NCBI RefSeq assembly: GCF_007922615.2
Contig: NZ_CP042301.2
Span: 2,170,001-2,234,000, forward strand
Length of the DNA stretch: 64,000 bases
Direction of reading: 5' to 3'
DNA from: Nitratireductor mangrovi
GTDB taxonomy: Bacteria > Pseudomonadota > Alphaproteobacteria > Rhizobiales > Rhizobiaceae
Below are positions 45,965 to 55,841 of the stretch, in pieces; position 1 is the stretch's first letter, and the number at the start of each line of letters is the position of its first letter. Position numbers and translations under genes: made by a program. The notes below the pieces were generated by a model. The model did no database searches and was not told the DNA's origin. It was given only the letters and a program-made list of their open reading frames with translations.

Positions 45965-47602
45965 CTAAGGGCTCACATCATCCTTCGTGAGCGGCAAAAG
46001 TGGAAGCCCAAGCTCCTGCAAGAATGTGTTGTGGTTCGCCGTCGCATCGCGAATCTGTTTCTCGACATCGACCAACTCACCATGGGCAGCCATCAGATCG
46101 ATTTCGAGCTCCTCCTCGGCCGTGCTGATGTAGCGAGAGATATTGAGATTGTAACCCTCCTCGGCGATACGCTCGATGCTGACGCGCTTGGAGTAGCGGT
46201 CCTCCTCCTTCCGGAACTGGTAGGTCTCAATGATCTTGCCGATATGCTCGTCTGTGAGCTGGTTCTGGCGCTTGCCCTTCGCAAAGTGTTCGGCCGAGTT
46301 GATGAAGAGCACGTCGTCGGGCTTCTTGCACTTCTTCAGAACAAGGATGCAGACCGGGATACCCGTCGAATAGAACAGGTTGGCGGGCAGTCCGATGACC
46401 GTGTCGATGTGACCGTCCTTCAGCAATTTGGTTCGAATTCGCTCTTCCGACCCACCTCTGAACAGCACCCCGTGAGGGAGGATGATGGCCATTACACCTT
46501 CATCCTTCAAATAGTGGAAACCATGCAGGAGGAAGGCGAAGTCGGCGGCAGACTTGGGCGCTAGCCCATAGTTCTTGAACCGCACATCATCGCCCATTGC
46601 TTCGGTCGCATCCCAGCGCAAGCTGAAAGGTGGGTTGGCCACGATCGCATCGAAGGAAGGCTTCTTGGCAGGGTTCAACTCGCGCAGGATATCCCAGTCA
46701 TTGGCCAGCGTGTCGCCGTGGTAGATTTCGAACTCCGTGTCCTTCACGCCATGCAACAGCATGTTCATGCGGGCGAGGTTGTAGGTGGTGATGTTCTTTT
46801 CCTGCCCGTAGATTTTGCCGATGCCGTGCGGCCCCATACGCTTGCGCACGTTCAGCAGCAGCGAGCCGGAGCCGCACGAAAAATCGAACACGCTTGCGAG
46901 GCGCTCTTTCTTCCCGGTTGCTGGCTCCTGGCTGTCCAGGGTCACAATCGCGGAAAGGATATCTGACACCTGCTGCGGGGTGTAGAATTCACCCGCCTTC
47001 TTGCCCGAACCGGCTGCGAATTGGCCGATCAGATATTCGTATGCGTCGCCCAGCGCATCAACGTCGGACGAGAATTCGGCGAGCCCTTTGGCGATCTCGG
47101 TGAGGATGGTGCAGAGTTTAGCGTTGCGATCAGCGTATGTCCGGCCGAGCTTGTCTGAGCCAAGATTGATCTCCGAGAAAAGGCCATCGAACGTGCTCTG
47201 GAACGACTCCTCCTCGATATATTTGAAGCCCGCCTGCAGGGTGTTCAGCAGTTCACCGTTCTGGGTGCGTGCCATATGGGCGATACTGGTCCAGAGGTGC
47301 TCCGGCTTGATGACGTAGTGCGCCTTCAGGCGCATCTGCTTTTCAAAAGCCGCAACATCCTCCGGGTTCTGCGCGTACCACACGGATAGGGGCGAGCGCC
47401 CGCCATTGTCGATCGCGTTGGGATCGGGGTAGTCGCGCCCAAGCTCCTTCTTCGCAGCCGCCTCGTAGTTGTCCGACAGATAGCGCAGGAACAGGAAAGA
47501 CAGCATGTAGTCGCGGAAATCGTCCGCATTCATCGCGCCGCGCAGCGTATCGGCGATGTTCCAGAGCGTTCTGCCCAGTTGCTTTTGGTTTTGGACGTTC
47601 AT
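45965..47602 (-). CDS. hsdM: Type I restriction-modification methyltransferase subunit HsdM
   Basis: The 545-residue protein has an N-terminal helical HsdM domain (LWNIADTLRGAMNADDFRDY), the AdoMet motif FDFSCGSGSLLLNV and the catalytic NPPFSLRWD, as in adenine-N6 methyltransferases. With HsdS it modifies host sites; with HsdR it forms the cutting complex. It is the last gene of the leftward operon, and its ATG overlaps the stop of the ATPase gene (TAATG). Placing hsdM last, after an extra gene, is an unusual order. Confidence 0.95.
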   Translation of the reverse strand: MNVQNQKQLGRTLWNIADTLRGAMNADDFRDYMLSFLFLRYLSDNYEAAAKKELGRDYPDPNAIDNGGRSPLSVWYAQNPEDVAAFEKQMRLKAHYVIKPEHLWTSIAHMARTQNGELLNTLQAGFKYIEEESFQSTFDGLFSEINLGSDKLGRTYADRNAKLCTILTEIAKGLAEFSSDVDALGDAYEYLIGQFAAGSGKKAGEFYTPQQVSDILSAIVTLDSQEPATGKKERLASVFDFSCGSGSLLLNVRKRMGPHGIGKIYGQEKNITTYNLARMNMLLHGVKDTEFEIYHGDTLANDWDILRELNPAKKPSFDAIVANPPFSLRWDATEAMGDDVRFKNYGLAPKSAADFAFLLHGFHYLKDEGVMAIILPHGVLFRGGSEERIRTKLLKDGHIDTVIGLPANLFYSTGIPVCILVLKKCKKPDDVLFINSAEHFAKGKRQNQLTDEHIGKIIETYQFRKEEDRYSKRVSIERIAEEGYNLNISRYISTAEEELEIDLMAAHGELVDVEKQIRDATANHNTFLQELGLPLLPLTKDDVSP

Positions 47603-48834
47603 TATGCAGTTGCTTCCTCAGGGGCGGGCGCGGGCTCGGGCGCCGGTGCTGGTGGCCGGGCGGATGCGGTGCCAGGGAGGGCGAACTCGAACCGCGTGAT
47701 GAATTCTCGAAGGATGCGGCGGAAGAGTTCCTTATTGTCCTCACCCATCTCGGTGGGTTCGTGGATCGCATAAGCGCCGTGGCTGAGCAGATTCAGCGCT
47801 CGGTTGAACAGCGCTCTGTCTTCATCGTTGTCGAGGGCCTTCAAGCAAAAAGCGATGCTCGGGTGCCCAAAGAAGGATGACGTTTTCTCCATGACACTGC
47901 GCAAGGCATTGAAGTGGAACGTGTAGAGTGTTCCTTTCCTCGGGTCAGCCGCACGCTGCAACTCGGCGAGCGTCGCCACGTGGTGGAAGAAGGGTGTGTC
48001 TTCCGTCGCCTGAAGCGTATACGTGCCGTCGCCGCTTGGCCGGTGCAGGAAATAGCGCCGATGCTCGACCGATGGCGCGTCATCAATCCTCCGACCGACT
48101 TCGTTGCACATGACGTTAAAGAACAGCGCATGGTGGGAAGAGAAAATCACCTTGATCGGGGCAGCCTTGCCTTCAGCGTCTTTCCGTGTGGCCGCCCGAC
48201 GCAGGAGCTTGGCAAGGTCGCAGGCGACGGATATCGCATTGTTATCGTCCAGCGACGAGATCGGGTCATCGATATAGAGGTATTTCTTCCCCTGATATGA
48301 TTCATGCCCATCTAGCATCCGTTCGCAGATGGCCATGAAGACGCACCATATGAAGATATTCTGTTCGCCGCGCGATACCTTGATGTTGGCCTCGCCGCCC
48401 TTGTTGAAACTCACATAGTCCGGCTTAAACAGTGTCTCGCCACCCTGCTCGACCTCCTTGTAAGTGAAGTCGAACTCGAAGTCGGCGTAGCGTGAAAGGT
48501 AGCGGGCGATTGTCTCGTCCAGCGCGAGCTCCGTCATCGCGTTGAAGAAGGACGACTGCTCGTTCAGCTGCAGACGGCGCACGCTGTCACCTTCAAGGTC
48601 GTTTTCCCAGACGAACAGATCCTCAGTGAAGGCGTTGAAATAGAGCGTGTCGGGGGTCCCGGTCGGGTTTTTCTTGTTCTGGCGCTTGCCGGCGTCCTTG
48701 AACTCCATCGACAGGCGTGTCTTGCCGGTGCGGTTGTAAGCATAGATCAAAACGAGCGAGGCCGGACCGGTCGGATTGTTCAGATCGTCGCGTAGCCGGG
48801 CCACCAGCGTTTTCAGGCTCTTGTAAGTGCTCAT
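47602..48834 (-). CDS. AAA (RloC/PrrC-like) ATPase embedded in the type I R-M operon
   Basis: The 410-residue protein has Walker A AYNRTGKTRLS (about residues 32-42) and an ABC-like core with SRGEQNIFIWCVF, Walker B YLYIDDPISSLDDNN and the switch VIFSSHHALFF. This pattern matches the AAA_13 group that includes the anticodon nucleases PrrC and RloC. In the C-terminal part, LRSVMEKTSSFFGH has the Arg-x3-Glu and a later His, resembling the catalytic set of those nucleases. It lacks RloC's long coiled coil. Overlaps with hsdS (ATGA) and hsdM (TAATG) tie it to the system. PrrC guards a type I system in E. coli, so a back-up tRNA-cutting role is a reasoned guess. Confidence 0.7.
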   Translation of the reverse strand: MSTYKSLKTLVARLRDDLNNPTGPASLVLIYAYNRTGKTRLSMEFKDAGKRQNKKNPTGTPDTLYFNAFTEDLFVWENDLEGDSVRRLQLNEQSSFFNAMTELALDETIARYLSRYADFEFDFTYKEVEQGGETLFKPDYVSFNKGGEANIKVSRGEQNIFIWCVFMAICERMLDGHESYQGKKYLYIDDPISSLDDNNAISVACDLAKLLRRAATRKDAEGKAAPIKVIFSSHHALFFNVMCNEVGRRIDDAPSVEHRRYFLHRPSGDGTYTLQATEDTPFFHHVATLAELQRAADPRKGTLYTFHFNALRSVMEKTSSFFGHPSIAFCLKALDNDEDRALFNRALNLLSHGAYAIHEPTEMGEDNKELFRRILREFITRFEFALPGTASARPPAPAPEPAPAPEEATA

Positions 48835-50093
48835 GCGTCGCGCTCCCCGATCCGGGGGAAAAGCTGCTGCATCAGCCCCTTCTTGTGGGTCTTGAGGGTG
48901 TCGAGCTTTCGGCTCTCGGCGGCGATGAGATCGTCGAGGGAGGCGAGGCATTTCGCTATGCGCTCTTGTTCTAGAAGATCTGGGACCAGTAACCGCACGG
49001 AGGAGAACATCGATTTATTGATGATCGGAACTGCCTGCCTTCCGGCGAGCAACGCGATGCGGTCGGAGGCGTTTGACAAGGCGAAATAGACGAAGCCATC
49101 CGAGTGCTTTGCGCTAGGGATGACGGCATTAATTTGTTGGTTCGTCGCGCATTCTTGAGTGTTTTGGGCGATCTTTCCGATGCTGGAGCCGATGCACACG
49201 AAAAGGATGCTGCCCGCCCTGACTGGGCGAGTTTTCTCGAAGCCTGCCTCGGTCAGCGTGGTTCTGGTTTCATCTACATATCGCAGGTCAGAGATGTCAG
49301 CGGGTGATACGAATGGAATGCTGCCTTCGTATAGGGTGGGGTCGGCCGTGCTGGGCGTGCTTCCAGTAATTACCTGACCAAAGTCGCCAACCGACATTTC
49401 CCGCCACTCCCCCGCCCCCTCGAACTCGGGGAACCGGCGACGAGGTTGGGTTTCGCCCTCTTGGGGGAAAAGCTGCTGCATCAGGCCCTTCTTGTGAGCC
49501 TTCAGCGCCTCAACCTTCCGCCCCAGCGCGGCAATCAGCGCGTCTGCCGAGCCCAGACAGTCGGCAATCTTTTGTTGTTCGCCTTCCTCTATCGGAAGGA
49601 GCATCCGTCCGGAGAGAAAGGTTTCGTTGGTAATCTGGAGCGTGTTCTTCGCTCCTTTTTGGCAAAGAGGTGAAAGGAACGCCTGCGCGCGCTCTGGCGC
49701 CTCAAAGAAGGCTTCGATCATCAAGCCCACATACGGGTTGTTCGGCGTGAACACCCCATAAAGTGGCGATAGCGCGACTTCCCCATCGAACTTGCATTGC
49801 TTGACGATCCCAAAGGGAAAAGCCCTTAGTGGGCTTTTCGTGTAAACCACATCAAAGCGATGCCCAACATTGTAGTTAGATGTGTCTGCGGCAGCGTAGC
49901 TACGACCCAAATGCTCAACTTGGTTGACGATACCGCTATCCATCGAGACAGAGAATACTTCGTGACGAGCTGTATTCTTGACCTTGTGCTCCGACAGAAC
50001 ACTCGACAGAGGCTCAAAGAGCCACGGCTCGAAAAATCCCGGAAAGCGTCGCTGAGGAATCAGTGCGACAGGCGATTTCCCCTTACTGCTCAT
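48831..50093 (-). CDS. hsdS: Type I restriction-modification specificity subunit HsdS
   Basis: The 420-residue protein has two target-recognition domains separated and followed by similar helical spacers. Each spacer carries the repeated pattern QQKIADCLGSADALIAALGR / QERIAKCLASLDDLIAAESR and ends in TLKTHKKGLMQQLFP-like sequence. The TRDs set the two halves of the bipartite DNA target; the target cannot be read from the sequence. It overlaps hsdR by 11 bases and the ATPase gene by 4. Confidence 0.93.
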   Translation of the reverse strand: MSSKGKSPVALIPQRRFPGFFEPWLFEPLSSVLSEHKVKNTARHEVFSVSMDSGIVNQVEHLGRSYAAADTSNYNVGHRFDVVYTKSPLRAFPFGIVKQCKFDGEVALSPLYGVFTPNNPYVGLMIEAFFEAPERAQAFLSPLCQKGAKNTLQITNETFLSGRMLLPIEEGEQQKIADCLGSADALIAALGRKVEALKAHKKGLMQQLFPQEGETQPRRRFPEFEGAGEWREMSVGDFGQVITGSTPSTADPTLYEGSIPFVSPADISDLRYVDETRTTLTEAGFEKTRPVRAGSILFVCIGSSIGKIAQNTQECATNQQINAVIPSAKHSDGFVYFALSNASDRIALLAGRQAVPIINKSMFSSVRLLVPDLLEQERIAKCLASLDDLIAAESRKLDTLKTHKKGLMQQLFPRIGERDA

Positions 50094-53000
50094 AAGCGCT
50101 CAGCCCCGAAATCTCGCGCCCACCGGCGCGCTTGAGCAGTAGCGGCATCAGGTCGGTCATCAGGTCCAGTTCCTTGAGCCGCCGCGCCTTCCAACTCAGG
50201 CCAAGAGGTTCCATCAGGTCGGTCAGAGCCTCTCCGTCGAAAATCATGCGTTGCAGAATGGTATCGACAAAGCCTTCCAGCGCTTCGGTGGCCAGACCGT
50301 GCCTGTCCGCGATGTCCGCCAGTTCCGCCGCGTTTTTCTCCGCCTTGAAGCGGCTGTAGCCCTCCCGGATGGCCTTTTCGCTCAAGCCCTCGCCAGCCTT
50401 CAGGGTGTTAATGTAGGCTGCGATATCCTCGCGCTCGTCCATGAACTTGGCATCGGATTGGATCAGGCCAATCAGCTCTTCACGGCTCATCTTCTGCTTG
50501 CCGGGGGTGGCATCAGAATAACGGGCGATCAGGCCCATGATGTAGTCATAATCGATGACCGCCGATGCGAAGAGGACGAACTCAAAGTCCAGCTGGTCGG
50601 CTTCCTGCTCTGGCTTGTCCGCGCTCTTGCCTTGCTGGGCACGAAGCCGCTGAGCGGTTTCCAGATAGGCGCCGCGGAAGCCCAGAAGATTGTCGCGCGG
50701 CAGGACTTCTTCGATGGTGTTGCGGTTTTCTTCGGTCAGGTCTGTGTATTGGTCAAGCTGAGTCTTGAGCCGCTGGACCTCCTTGAAATGCTCAACGAAG
50801 GCCGCACGCGCCGCGTCACCCTTGAGGTTAGGCACTTCTTCAGGGGCGCAGTCGAGGCCCTGCGATTTCATGAAGGCGTCAAGCTTCTGGACGGCAGTCT
50901 CCAGTTTCTGGATGACCACTGGCGCCTTGTCGACCAGCCAGATCTCGCGGGCCTTTTCGGCGGCGGCCTCGCCCGAGAACAGCGCGATGGCGGCATCGAC
51001 CGCGCCCTGCTGCTGACGGAAATCAAGGATGTTGCCATAGGGCTTGGTGGCGTTCAGCACCCGGTTCGTGCGCGAGAAAGCCTGGATCAGACCGTGATGC
51101 TTCAGGTTCTTATCGACGTAGAGGGTATTCAGGAACTTGGAGTCAAAGCCGGTCAGCAGCATGTCGACGACAATCGTGATGTCGATCTTGTAGTGCGCCT
51201 GATTGGGATAGGCGTTCTTCAAGTCGGCATCCGGCCATTGCTGGTCTTTGATGCGCTTCTGCACGTCCTGATAATAGAGGTCGAACTCGCCGATCTTGTG
51301 ATTTGTGCCGTAATGCGCGTTGTAATCGGCAAGGATAACCTTCAGCGCTTCCTTCTTCTTTTCCGGCTCGACCGCGTTGTCCTCCTTCTCCTGCGGCAAG
51401 TCTTCCTGGATCTGCTTTACATCAGGATTGCCTTCGGCGGGCGGAGAGAAGACGCAGGCGATGTTCAGTGGCCGGGAGTCGGGATCGGCGGCCAGTTTTT
51501 CAGCCTGCATGGTCTTGAACAGATCGTAATACTCAATGGCGTCATTGATCGACGCCGTTGCCAGCAAGGCATTGAACCGGCGTTGACCAGTGGCTTGGTC
51601 ATGCTTGGCGAGGATCGCTTCGATCACCGCGCGCTTCGCCAGTGGCTCGCCGGGCTTGGGCAGATTCTTGCCCTCCGGCTTGAAGTAATCGACGTGGAAG
51701 CGAAGGACGTTTCCGTCTTCAATGGCATGGGTGATCGTGTAGGTATGAAGGCGCTGCGGGAAGAGGTCTTCTGTCGTCTTCATGCTGGCCTGGGTGTCTT
51801 CGATCTTCTGCTGGGCCGCGTTCTGATCGAAAATCGGCGTGCCGGTGAACCCGAAGAGCTGGGCGCGCGGAAAGAACTCCTTGATCGCCTTGTGGTTCTC
51901 GCCGAATTGCGAGCGATGGCATTCGTCGAAAATGAAAACGATGCGCTTGTCGCGCAGGGGCTCCAGCTGCTCCTTGAAGCTCTTCTTGCCGCCTTTCTTC
52001 TGCTGCTTGTTGCGCTTGCTGTTTTCGTCCAGCGCGAGGCCCAGCTTCTGGATCGTGCAGACGATAACCTTGTCGGCGTAATCGTCCGACAGGAGGCGCC
52101 GAACGAGGGAGGCGGTGTTAGTGTTCTCCTCAACGCAGCCTTCCTGAAACTTGTTGAACTCCACGCGCGTCTGCCGATCCAGATCCTTGCGGTCCACGAC
52201 AAAGAGGCATTTCTCAATGTCCGGATTATCTTTTAGCAGCGTTGAAGCCTTGAAAGAGGTCAACGTTTTGCCGCTGCCAGTGGTGTGCCAGACATAGCCG
52301 TTGCCGCAGTCCTGGGCGATCGAGTCCACGATCGCCTTCACCGCGTAGACCTGATAGGGCCGCATCATCAGGAGCTTTTGCTCGCTTGCGACCAGAACCA
52401 TGTAGCGGCTGATCGTCTGGCCAAGGGTGCATTTGGCGAGGAAGGTCTCGGCGAAACTGTCGAGATGGACAATCTTTTTGTTGTCGACATCCGCGAACTC
52501 ATAGACTGGAAGGAAGCGCTCTTCGGCATTGAACGCGAAATGGCGCTCATTGTTGTTCGCGAAATAGAACGTCCGATCTCGGTTGCTGACAATGAATAGC
52601 TGAAGAAAGCACAAGAGGGTCCTAGTATAGCCGTTTCCAGCGTCGTTCTTGTATTCGACGATCTGCTCCATGGCACGGCGCGGGACAATGCCGAGTGTCT
52701 TTAGTTCGATCTGAACCACCGGCACGCCGTTGATTAGGAGGATGACGTCATAACGATGGTGACTGTTGTCGGTGTTGATGCGTAGCTGGTTCACCACCTC
52801 AAAGGCGTTTTTGCACCAGTCCTTAATGTTGACCAGGGTGTAATGCAGCGGAGTGCCATCATCACGCGTGAAGCTGTTACGTTCGCGGAGGATCCGAGCG
52901 GCTGTAAAAACATCCGGCGTGACGATCTCGTCGAGAAGCCGAGAGAACTCTGCGTCTGTGAGGCGAACGCGATTTAGTTCTTCGAACCTCTTCCGGAAAT

Positions 53001-53106
53001 TCTGCTCCAGCGAGGCGCGGTCGCGAATGTCTGGGCGATGCTCATATTTCAGGTCCTGAAGCTTTGTAACAAGTGACTTTTCGAGGGCGTTTTCAGTTCT
53101 ATTCAT
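50083..53106 (-). CDS. hsdR: Type I restriction enzyme endonuclease/translocase subunit HsdR
   Basis: The 1007-residue subunit has the N-terminal PD-(D/E)xK nuclease (DVILLINGVPVVQIELKT), then the superfamily 2 motor with Walker A TTGSGKTLTSF, the DECH box FIFDECHRSQF, motif III GFTGTPIF and motif VI QAFSRTNRV, and a C-terminal helical assembly domain. It moves DNA past the complex with ATP and cuts away from the site. It starts the operon. All key residues are present, so the system looks active. Confidence 0.95.
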   Translation of the reverse strand: MNRTENALEKSLVTKLQDLKYEHRPDIRDRASLEQNFRKRFEELNRVRLTDAEFSRLLDEIVTPDVFTAARILRERNSFTRDDGTPLHYTLVNIKDWCKNAFEVVNQLRINTDNSHHRYDVILLINGVPVVQIELKTLGIVPRRAMEQIVEYKNDAGNGYTRTLLCFLQLFIVSNRDRTFYFANNNERHFAFNAEERFLPVYEFADVDNKKIVHLDSFAETFLAKCTLGQTISRYMVLVASEQKLLMMRPYQVYAVKAIVDSIAQDCGNGYVWHTTGSGKTLTSFKASTLLKDNPDIEKCLFVVDRKDLDRQTRVEFNKFQEGCVEENTNTASLVRRLLSDDYADKVIVCTIQKLGLALDENSKRNKQQKKGGKKSFKEQLEPLRDKRIVFIFDECHRSQFGENHKAIKEFFPRAQLFGFTGTPIFDQNAAQQKIEDTQASMKTTEDLFPQRLHTYTITHAIEDGNVLRFHVDYFKPEGKNLPKPGEPLAKRAVIEAILAKHDQATGQRRFNALLATASINDAIEYYDLFKTMQAEKLAADPDSRPLNIACVFSPPAEGNPDVKQIQEDLPQEKEDNAVEPEKKKEALKVILADYNAHYGTNHKIGEFDLYYQDVQKRIKDQQWPDADLKNAYPNQAHYKIDITIVVDMLLTGFDSKFLNTLYVDKNLKHHGLIQAFSRTNRVLNATKPYGNILDFRQQQGAVDAAIALFSGEAAAEKAREIWLVDKAPVVIQKLETAVQKLDAFMKSQGLDCAPEEVPNLKGDAARAAFVEHFKEVQRLKTQLDQYTDLTEENRNTIEEVLPRDNLLGFRGAYLETAQRLRAQQGKSADKPEQEADQLDFEFVLFASAVIDYDYIMGLIARYSDATPGKQKMSREELIGLIQSDAKFMDEREDIAAYINTLKAGEGLSEKAIREGYSRFKAEKNAAELADIADRHGLATEALEGFVDTILQRMIFDGEALTDLMEPLGLSWKARRLKELDLMTDLMPLLLKRAGGREISGLSAYEQ

Positions 53107-53358
53107 AGTGAGAATGCCGCTCCATCGTCACAAAGGCTTACAGAGCCCCTTCCAAGATTCGATACATCTAGCGGTATAGCGGCAAGAAGTGGAGCCTGCC
53201 AAAGGAATGCGATACGGCTTGGCGTCTCAAGCCAGCCCGAGATGGGATGGTAGAATGAACGTCGGCTATCTCCAGTGTGGAGGCCAGAACCGGACAGTCG
53301 GGTCTCGGCCCCTATATCGACGGCCGACAGGCACAGCGGATCACCTAGTGGTCAAACT
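53107..53358. other. Spacer between the R-M operon and the catabolic cluster
   Basis: A 321-base gap in all (to 53427) with no gene. It must hold the promoters of hsdR (leftward) and of the acyl-CoA dehydrogenase (rightward). A 14-base stretch GTGGAGCCTGCCAA at about 53189 also occurs at about 39368 but the match does not extend. The right edge of the mosaic region probably lies here. Confidence 0.5.
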
Positions 53359-53376
53359 ATTTACTTCTCGGTAAAT
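53359..53376. promoter_or_regulatory. Predicted TetR operator before the acyl-CoA dehydrogenase
   Basis: ATTTAC-TTCTCG-GTAAAT has perfect 6-bp arms around a 6-base spacer and lies about 52 bases before the gene start. Its TTAC-N6-GTAA core matches the site at 60683 and has the same geometry as those at 55842 and 58991. Confidence 0.65.
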
Positions 53377-53427
53377 TTGAGACAGGAATCAGTGCTATCA
53401 GCGTGATGGAATACGGGGGAATAGCGC

Positions 53428-54555
53428 ATGCACATCGAACAGAGTGTCGTCGACGCAGCCCGGCAGTTTATCCAGGAACGCATCGTGCCGCACTCGGTAG
53501 AATGGAACCGAAGTGGCGAGGTCCCGGCCGACGTGCTGGCGCAGATGGGCGAGATGGGGCTCTTCGGGCTTCTGGTCGCTCCCGATCATGGCGGGGTGGG
53601 GGCAAATCTCTCCACCTTCATCTCTGTGGTCGAGGAAATGGCGGCCGGAGATGGCGGGCTCTCCACTCTGGTGCATGTCCACAATCTCGGAACGGCGCTG
53701 CTTCTCTCGCGATTGGGCGACGAGGATCAGAAGTCCGAATGGTTGCCGCGCATGGCGTCCGGTGAAACCATCGGGGCCGTCTGCCTGACCGAACCGTCGG
53801 CCGGGTCCGATCTCTCGGCGATCCGCACGCGGGCGCGGCGGGTCGATGGCGGCTGGGTGCTCGACGGGTCGAAGCAGTTCATCTCGAACGGCGCTCGCGC
53901 CGGTCTCGTGATCGTGCTGGCCGTTTCGGACGCGGATGCCGGCTCGCGCGGCAAGACGTTCTTCCTCGTGCCGAAGGGAACGCCCGGGCTTTCGATCGGA
54001 CCGCAGGAACGGAAGATGGGCCAGGTCACGTCCGATACGGTCCAGGTGCATCTGGACAACTGCTTCGTCCCGGATTCCGCCGTGCTCGGCGGAGAAGGGC
54101 AGGCCCTGCCGAAGACGATGGGCATGCTGTCGGACGGGCGCATCTCTGTCGCCGCCCAGGCTGTCGGCATGGCGCGCGCAGCCTACGAACTCGCCTCCCG
54201 CTATGCGCAGGAGCGGCAGGCATTCGGGCGTGCGATCTTCGATCACCAGGCCGTCGCGTTCCGGCTGGCAGACATGTTCGTGCAGATCGAGATCGCGCGG
54301 ACCTACACCCATCACGCGGCACGGCTCTTCGACGAAGGCGTCGAATGCGTCCGCGAGGCTTCCGTCGCGAAACTCTTCGCGGCCGAGATGGCCGAACGGG
54401 TTTGCTCCGACGCGATCCAGATCCATGGCGGCTACGGCTATCTCAACGACTACCGCGTCGAGCAGATCGCGCGCGATGTCCGCGTCTGCCAGATCTACGA
54501 AGGCACCAACGACATCCAGCGCCTGATCATCGCGCGCCGCATCCGCGAGGGCTGA
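53428..54555 (+). CDS. Acyl-CoA dehydrogenase
   Basis: The 375-residue flavoprotein has the family signatures CLTEPSAGSDLSAIRTRARR, FISNGARAGLVIV and the C-terminal IQIHGGYGYLNDYRVEQIAR, then QIYEGTNDIQRLIIAR, in which the Glu of YEGT is the likely catalytic base. It introduces a 2,3-double bond into an acyl-CoA and passes electrons to ETF. It is the first rightward gene of the cluster, preceded by the putative TetR site. Its product would feed the enoyl-CoA hydratase encoded downstream. Confidence 0.93.
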   Translation: MHIEQSVVDAARQFIQERIVPHSVEWNRSGEVPADVLAQMGEMGLFGLLVAPDHGGVGANLSTFISVVEEMAAGDGGLSTLVHVHNLGTALLLSRLGDEDQKSEWLPRMASGETIGAVCLTEPSAGSDLSAIRTRARRVDGGWVLDGSKQFISNGARAGLVIVLAVSDADAGSRGKTFFLVPKGTPGLSIGPQERKMGQVTSDTVQVHLDNCFVPDSAVLGGEGQALPKTMGMLSDGRISVAAQAVGMARAAYELASRYAQERQAFGRAIFDHQAVAFRLADMFVQIEIARTYTHHAARLFDEGVECVREASVAKLFAAEMAERVCSDAIQIHGGYGYLNDYRVEQIARDVRVCQIYEGTNDIQRLIIARRIREG

Positions 54556-54621
54556 CAGACCCGGGACCGCCACCATGGTCTGGCGGCCGCCGGTCGGCCG
54601 GCGCCTCGGAGGCCCGCCGTT

Positions 54622-55794
54622 TCACCATGCGCGTTCGAGGATTTCCATGACCTCGGCCTCGGTGGCGATCGGCCGCGCATTGCCGGCCACGCTCGGATGC
54701 CGCAGCATCGTCACGCTGAACGCGGCGATCTTCGGCAGGTCCGCGCGCGCGACGCCCGCTTCCGACAGCCGTGACGGCTGCGCGCAGGCATCGAACAGGT
54801 GGCGGACGGCGCCACCGAGATCCGCATTGGGAAGATCGAGTTCGCGGCAGATCCATTCCTGACGTTCACGGCACGCGTCCAGTTCGGCGTTCCACTCCAG
54901 CACCCGCTGCAGGAGGATCGCCGAGGTATGGCCGTGCTGGACCCCGGAGACGGCGCCGACGACCCGGCCGATCGCATGGCTCGCCCCTACCGGAATGCCC
55001 GCGGCCGGTCCGGAGATAGCCATCCACGACGCCCGCAGGAGGTCCCGCGCATCGTCCGCGCTCGCCTTGCCGGCGGCAAGAATCGGCAGGCCCCGCCACA
55101 ACAGCTTCAGGCCGGCGAGCGCGAGCGCGCCATGATAGGCTTCGGCGGCGGTCGAGCAGAGGGTCTCGACGCAGTGGTCGATCGCCCGCGATCCCGATGC
55201 CGCCACGATCGACACCGGCGTGGCGAGCAGGGCTTCGGCGTCGAAGACCACGTGCTTCGGCACCATCAGCGGATGGTCGTAGGCATCCTTCCGCCCCGTG
55301 GCGCTGTCTGTGATGCCAGCAAAGGGCGTGAACTCGGCCGACGACAGCGTCGTCGGTACGGCGACGACGCGAATGCCGGCGGCCGGATCCGGACGCCCGG
55401 GAGGAGCCGTCCGGAACGCCTGGAACGCCTCGGCGTCGTCGAGACCGTGCCGGAGCCCGATCTGTGCGACCTTGCATGCATCGATGACGGAGCCGCCGCC
55501 GATGGCGACGATCAGATCGGCATCCGCCTGCTTCAGGAGCGAAACCAGCCGGACGAGATCGTCATAGGGTGAGTGAGCCCGGACGATGGGGAAGGAACCA
55601 GCCAGCGTCGCGCCGAGAGCCGCTGCCGCGCTCCCGAGCAGCACGGAGTTCGTCTGCGACGGTGATGAGACGATCGCAACCCTATATGCCCGCTCTTCGG
55701 CGGCGATCGAAGGAAGGACCTGCGCGACCGACCCGAAGCGCAGGCTCGCCGTCGCTGGCGGCCGCAGGACGGCTGCCTGGGCGTGGATGGTCAT
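54622..55794 (-). CDS. Iron-containing alcohol dehydrogenase/maleylacetate reductase family protein
   Basis: The 390-residue protein has the NAD(P) loop VAIGGGSVIDACKVA and the metal-ligand segments SRAIDHCVETL, GASHAIGRVVG and GVQHGHTSAI of the group III Fe-dependent dehydrogenases. It reduces an aldehyde or oxo acid, or runs in reverse on an alcohol. Given the cluster, an alcohol- or semialdehyde-oxidising step is likely; it could equally act as maleylacetate reductase. GAGG lies upstream of the ATG at 55794, and the TetR-type site at 55842 sits in the gap shared with the divergent hydratase gene. Confidence 0.85.
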   Translation of the reverse strand: MTIHAQAAVLRPPATASLRFGSVAQVLPSIAAEERAYRVAIVSSPSQTNSVLLGSAAAALGATLAGSFPIVRAHSPYDDLVRLVSLLKQADADLIVAIGGGSVIDACKVAQIGLRHGLDDAEAFQAFRTAPPGRPDPAAGIRVVAVPTTLSSAEFTPFAGITDSATGRKDAYDHPLMVPKHVVFDAEALLATPVSIVAASGSRAIDHCVETLCSTAAEAYHGALALAGLKLLWRGLPILAAGKASADDARDLLRASWMAISGPAAGIPVGASHAIGRVVGAVSGVQHGHTSAILLQRVLEWNAELDACRERQEWICRELDLPNADLGGAVRHLFDACAQPSRLSEAGVARADLPKIAAFSVTMLRHPSVAGNARPIATEAEVMEILERAW

Positions 55795-55841
55795 GCCGGC
55801 CTCTCCTCTTGACGGTCGCCCGAGCGTTCAGCATCTCGATT

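Noticed and set aside
50251..52236. A 661-residue frame opposite hsdR
   Set aside because: HsdR motifs are complete on the other strand; this frame has no family features.
35425..53106. Complete prophage
   Set aside because: No terminase, portal, capsid, tail or lysis gene was found; only phage-associated accessory types are present.
39368..53202. Repeat pair GTGGAGCCTGCCAA at about 39368 and 53189 as element ends
   Set aside because: Only about 14 bases match and the similarity does not extend on either side.
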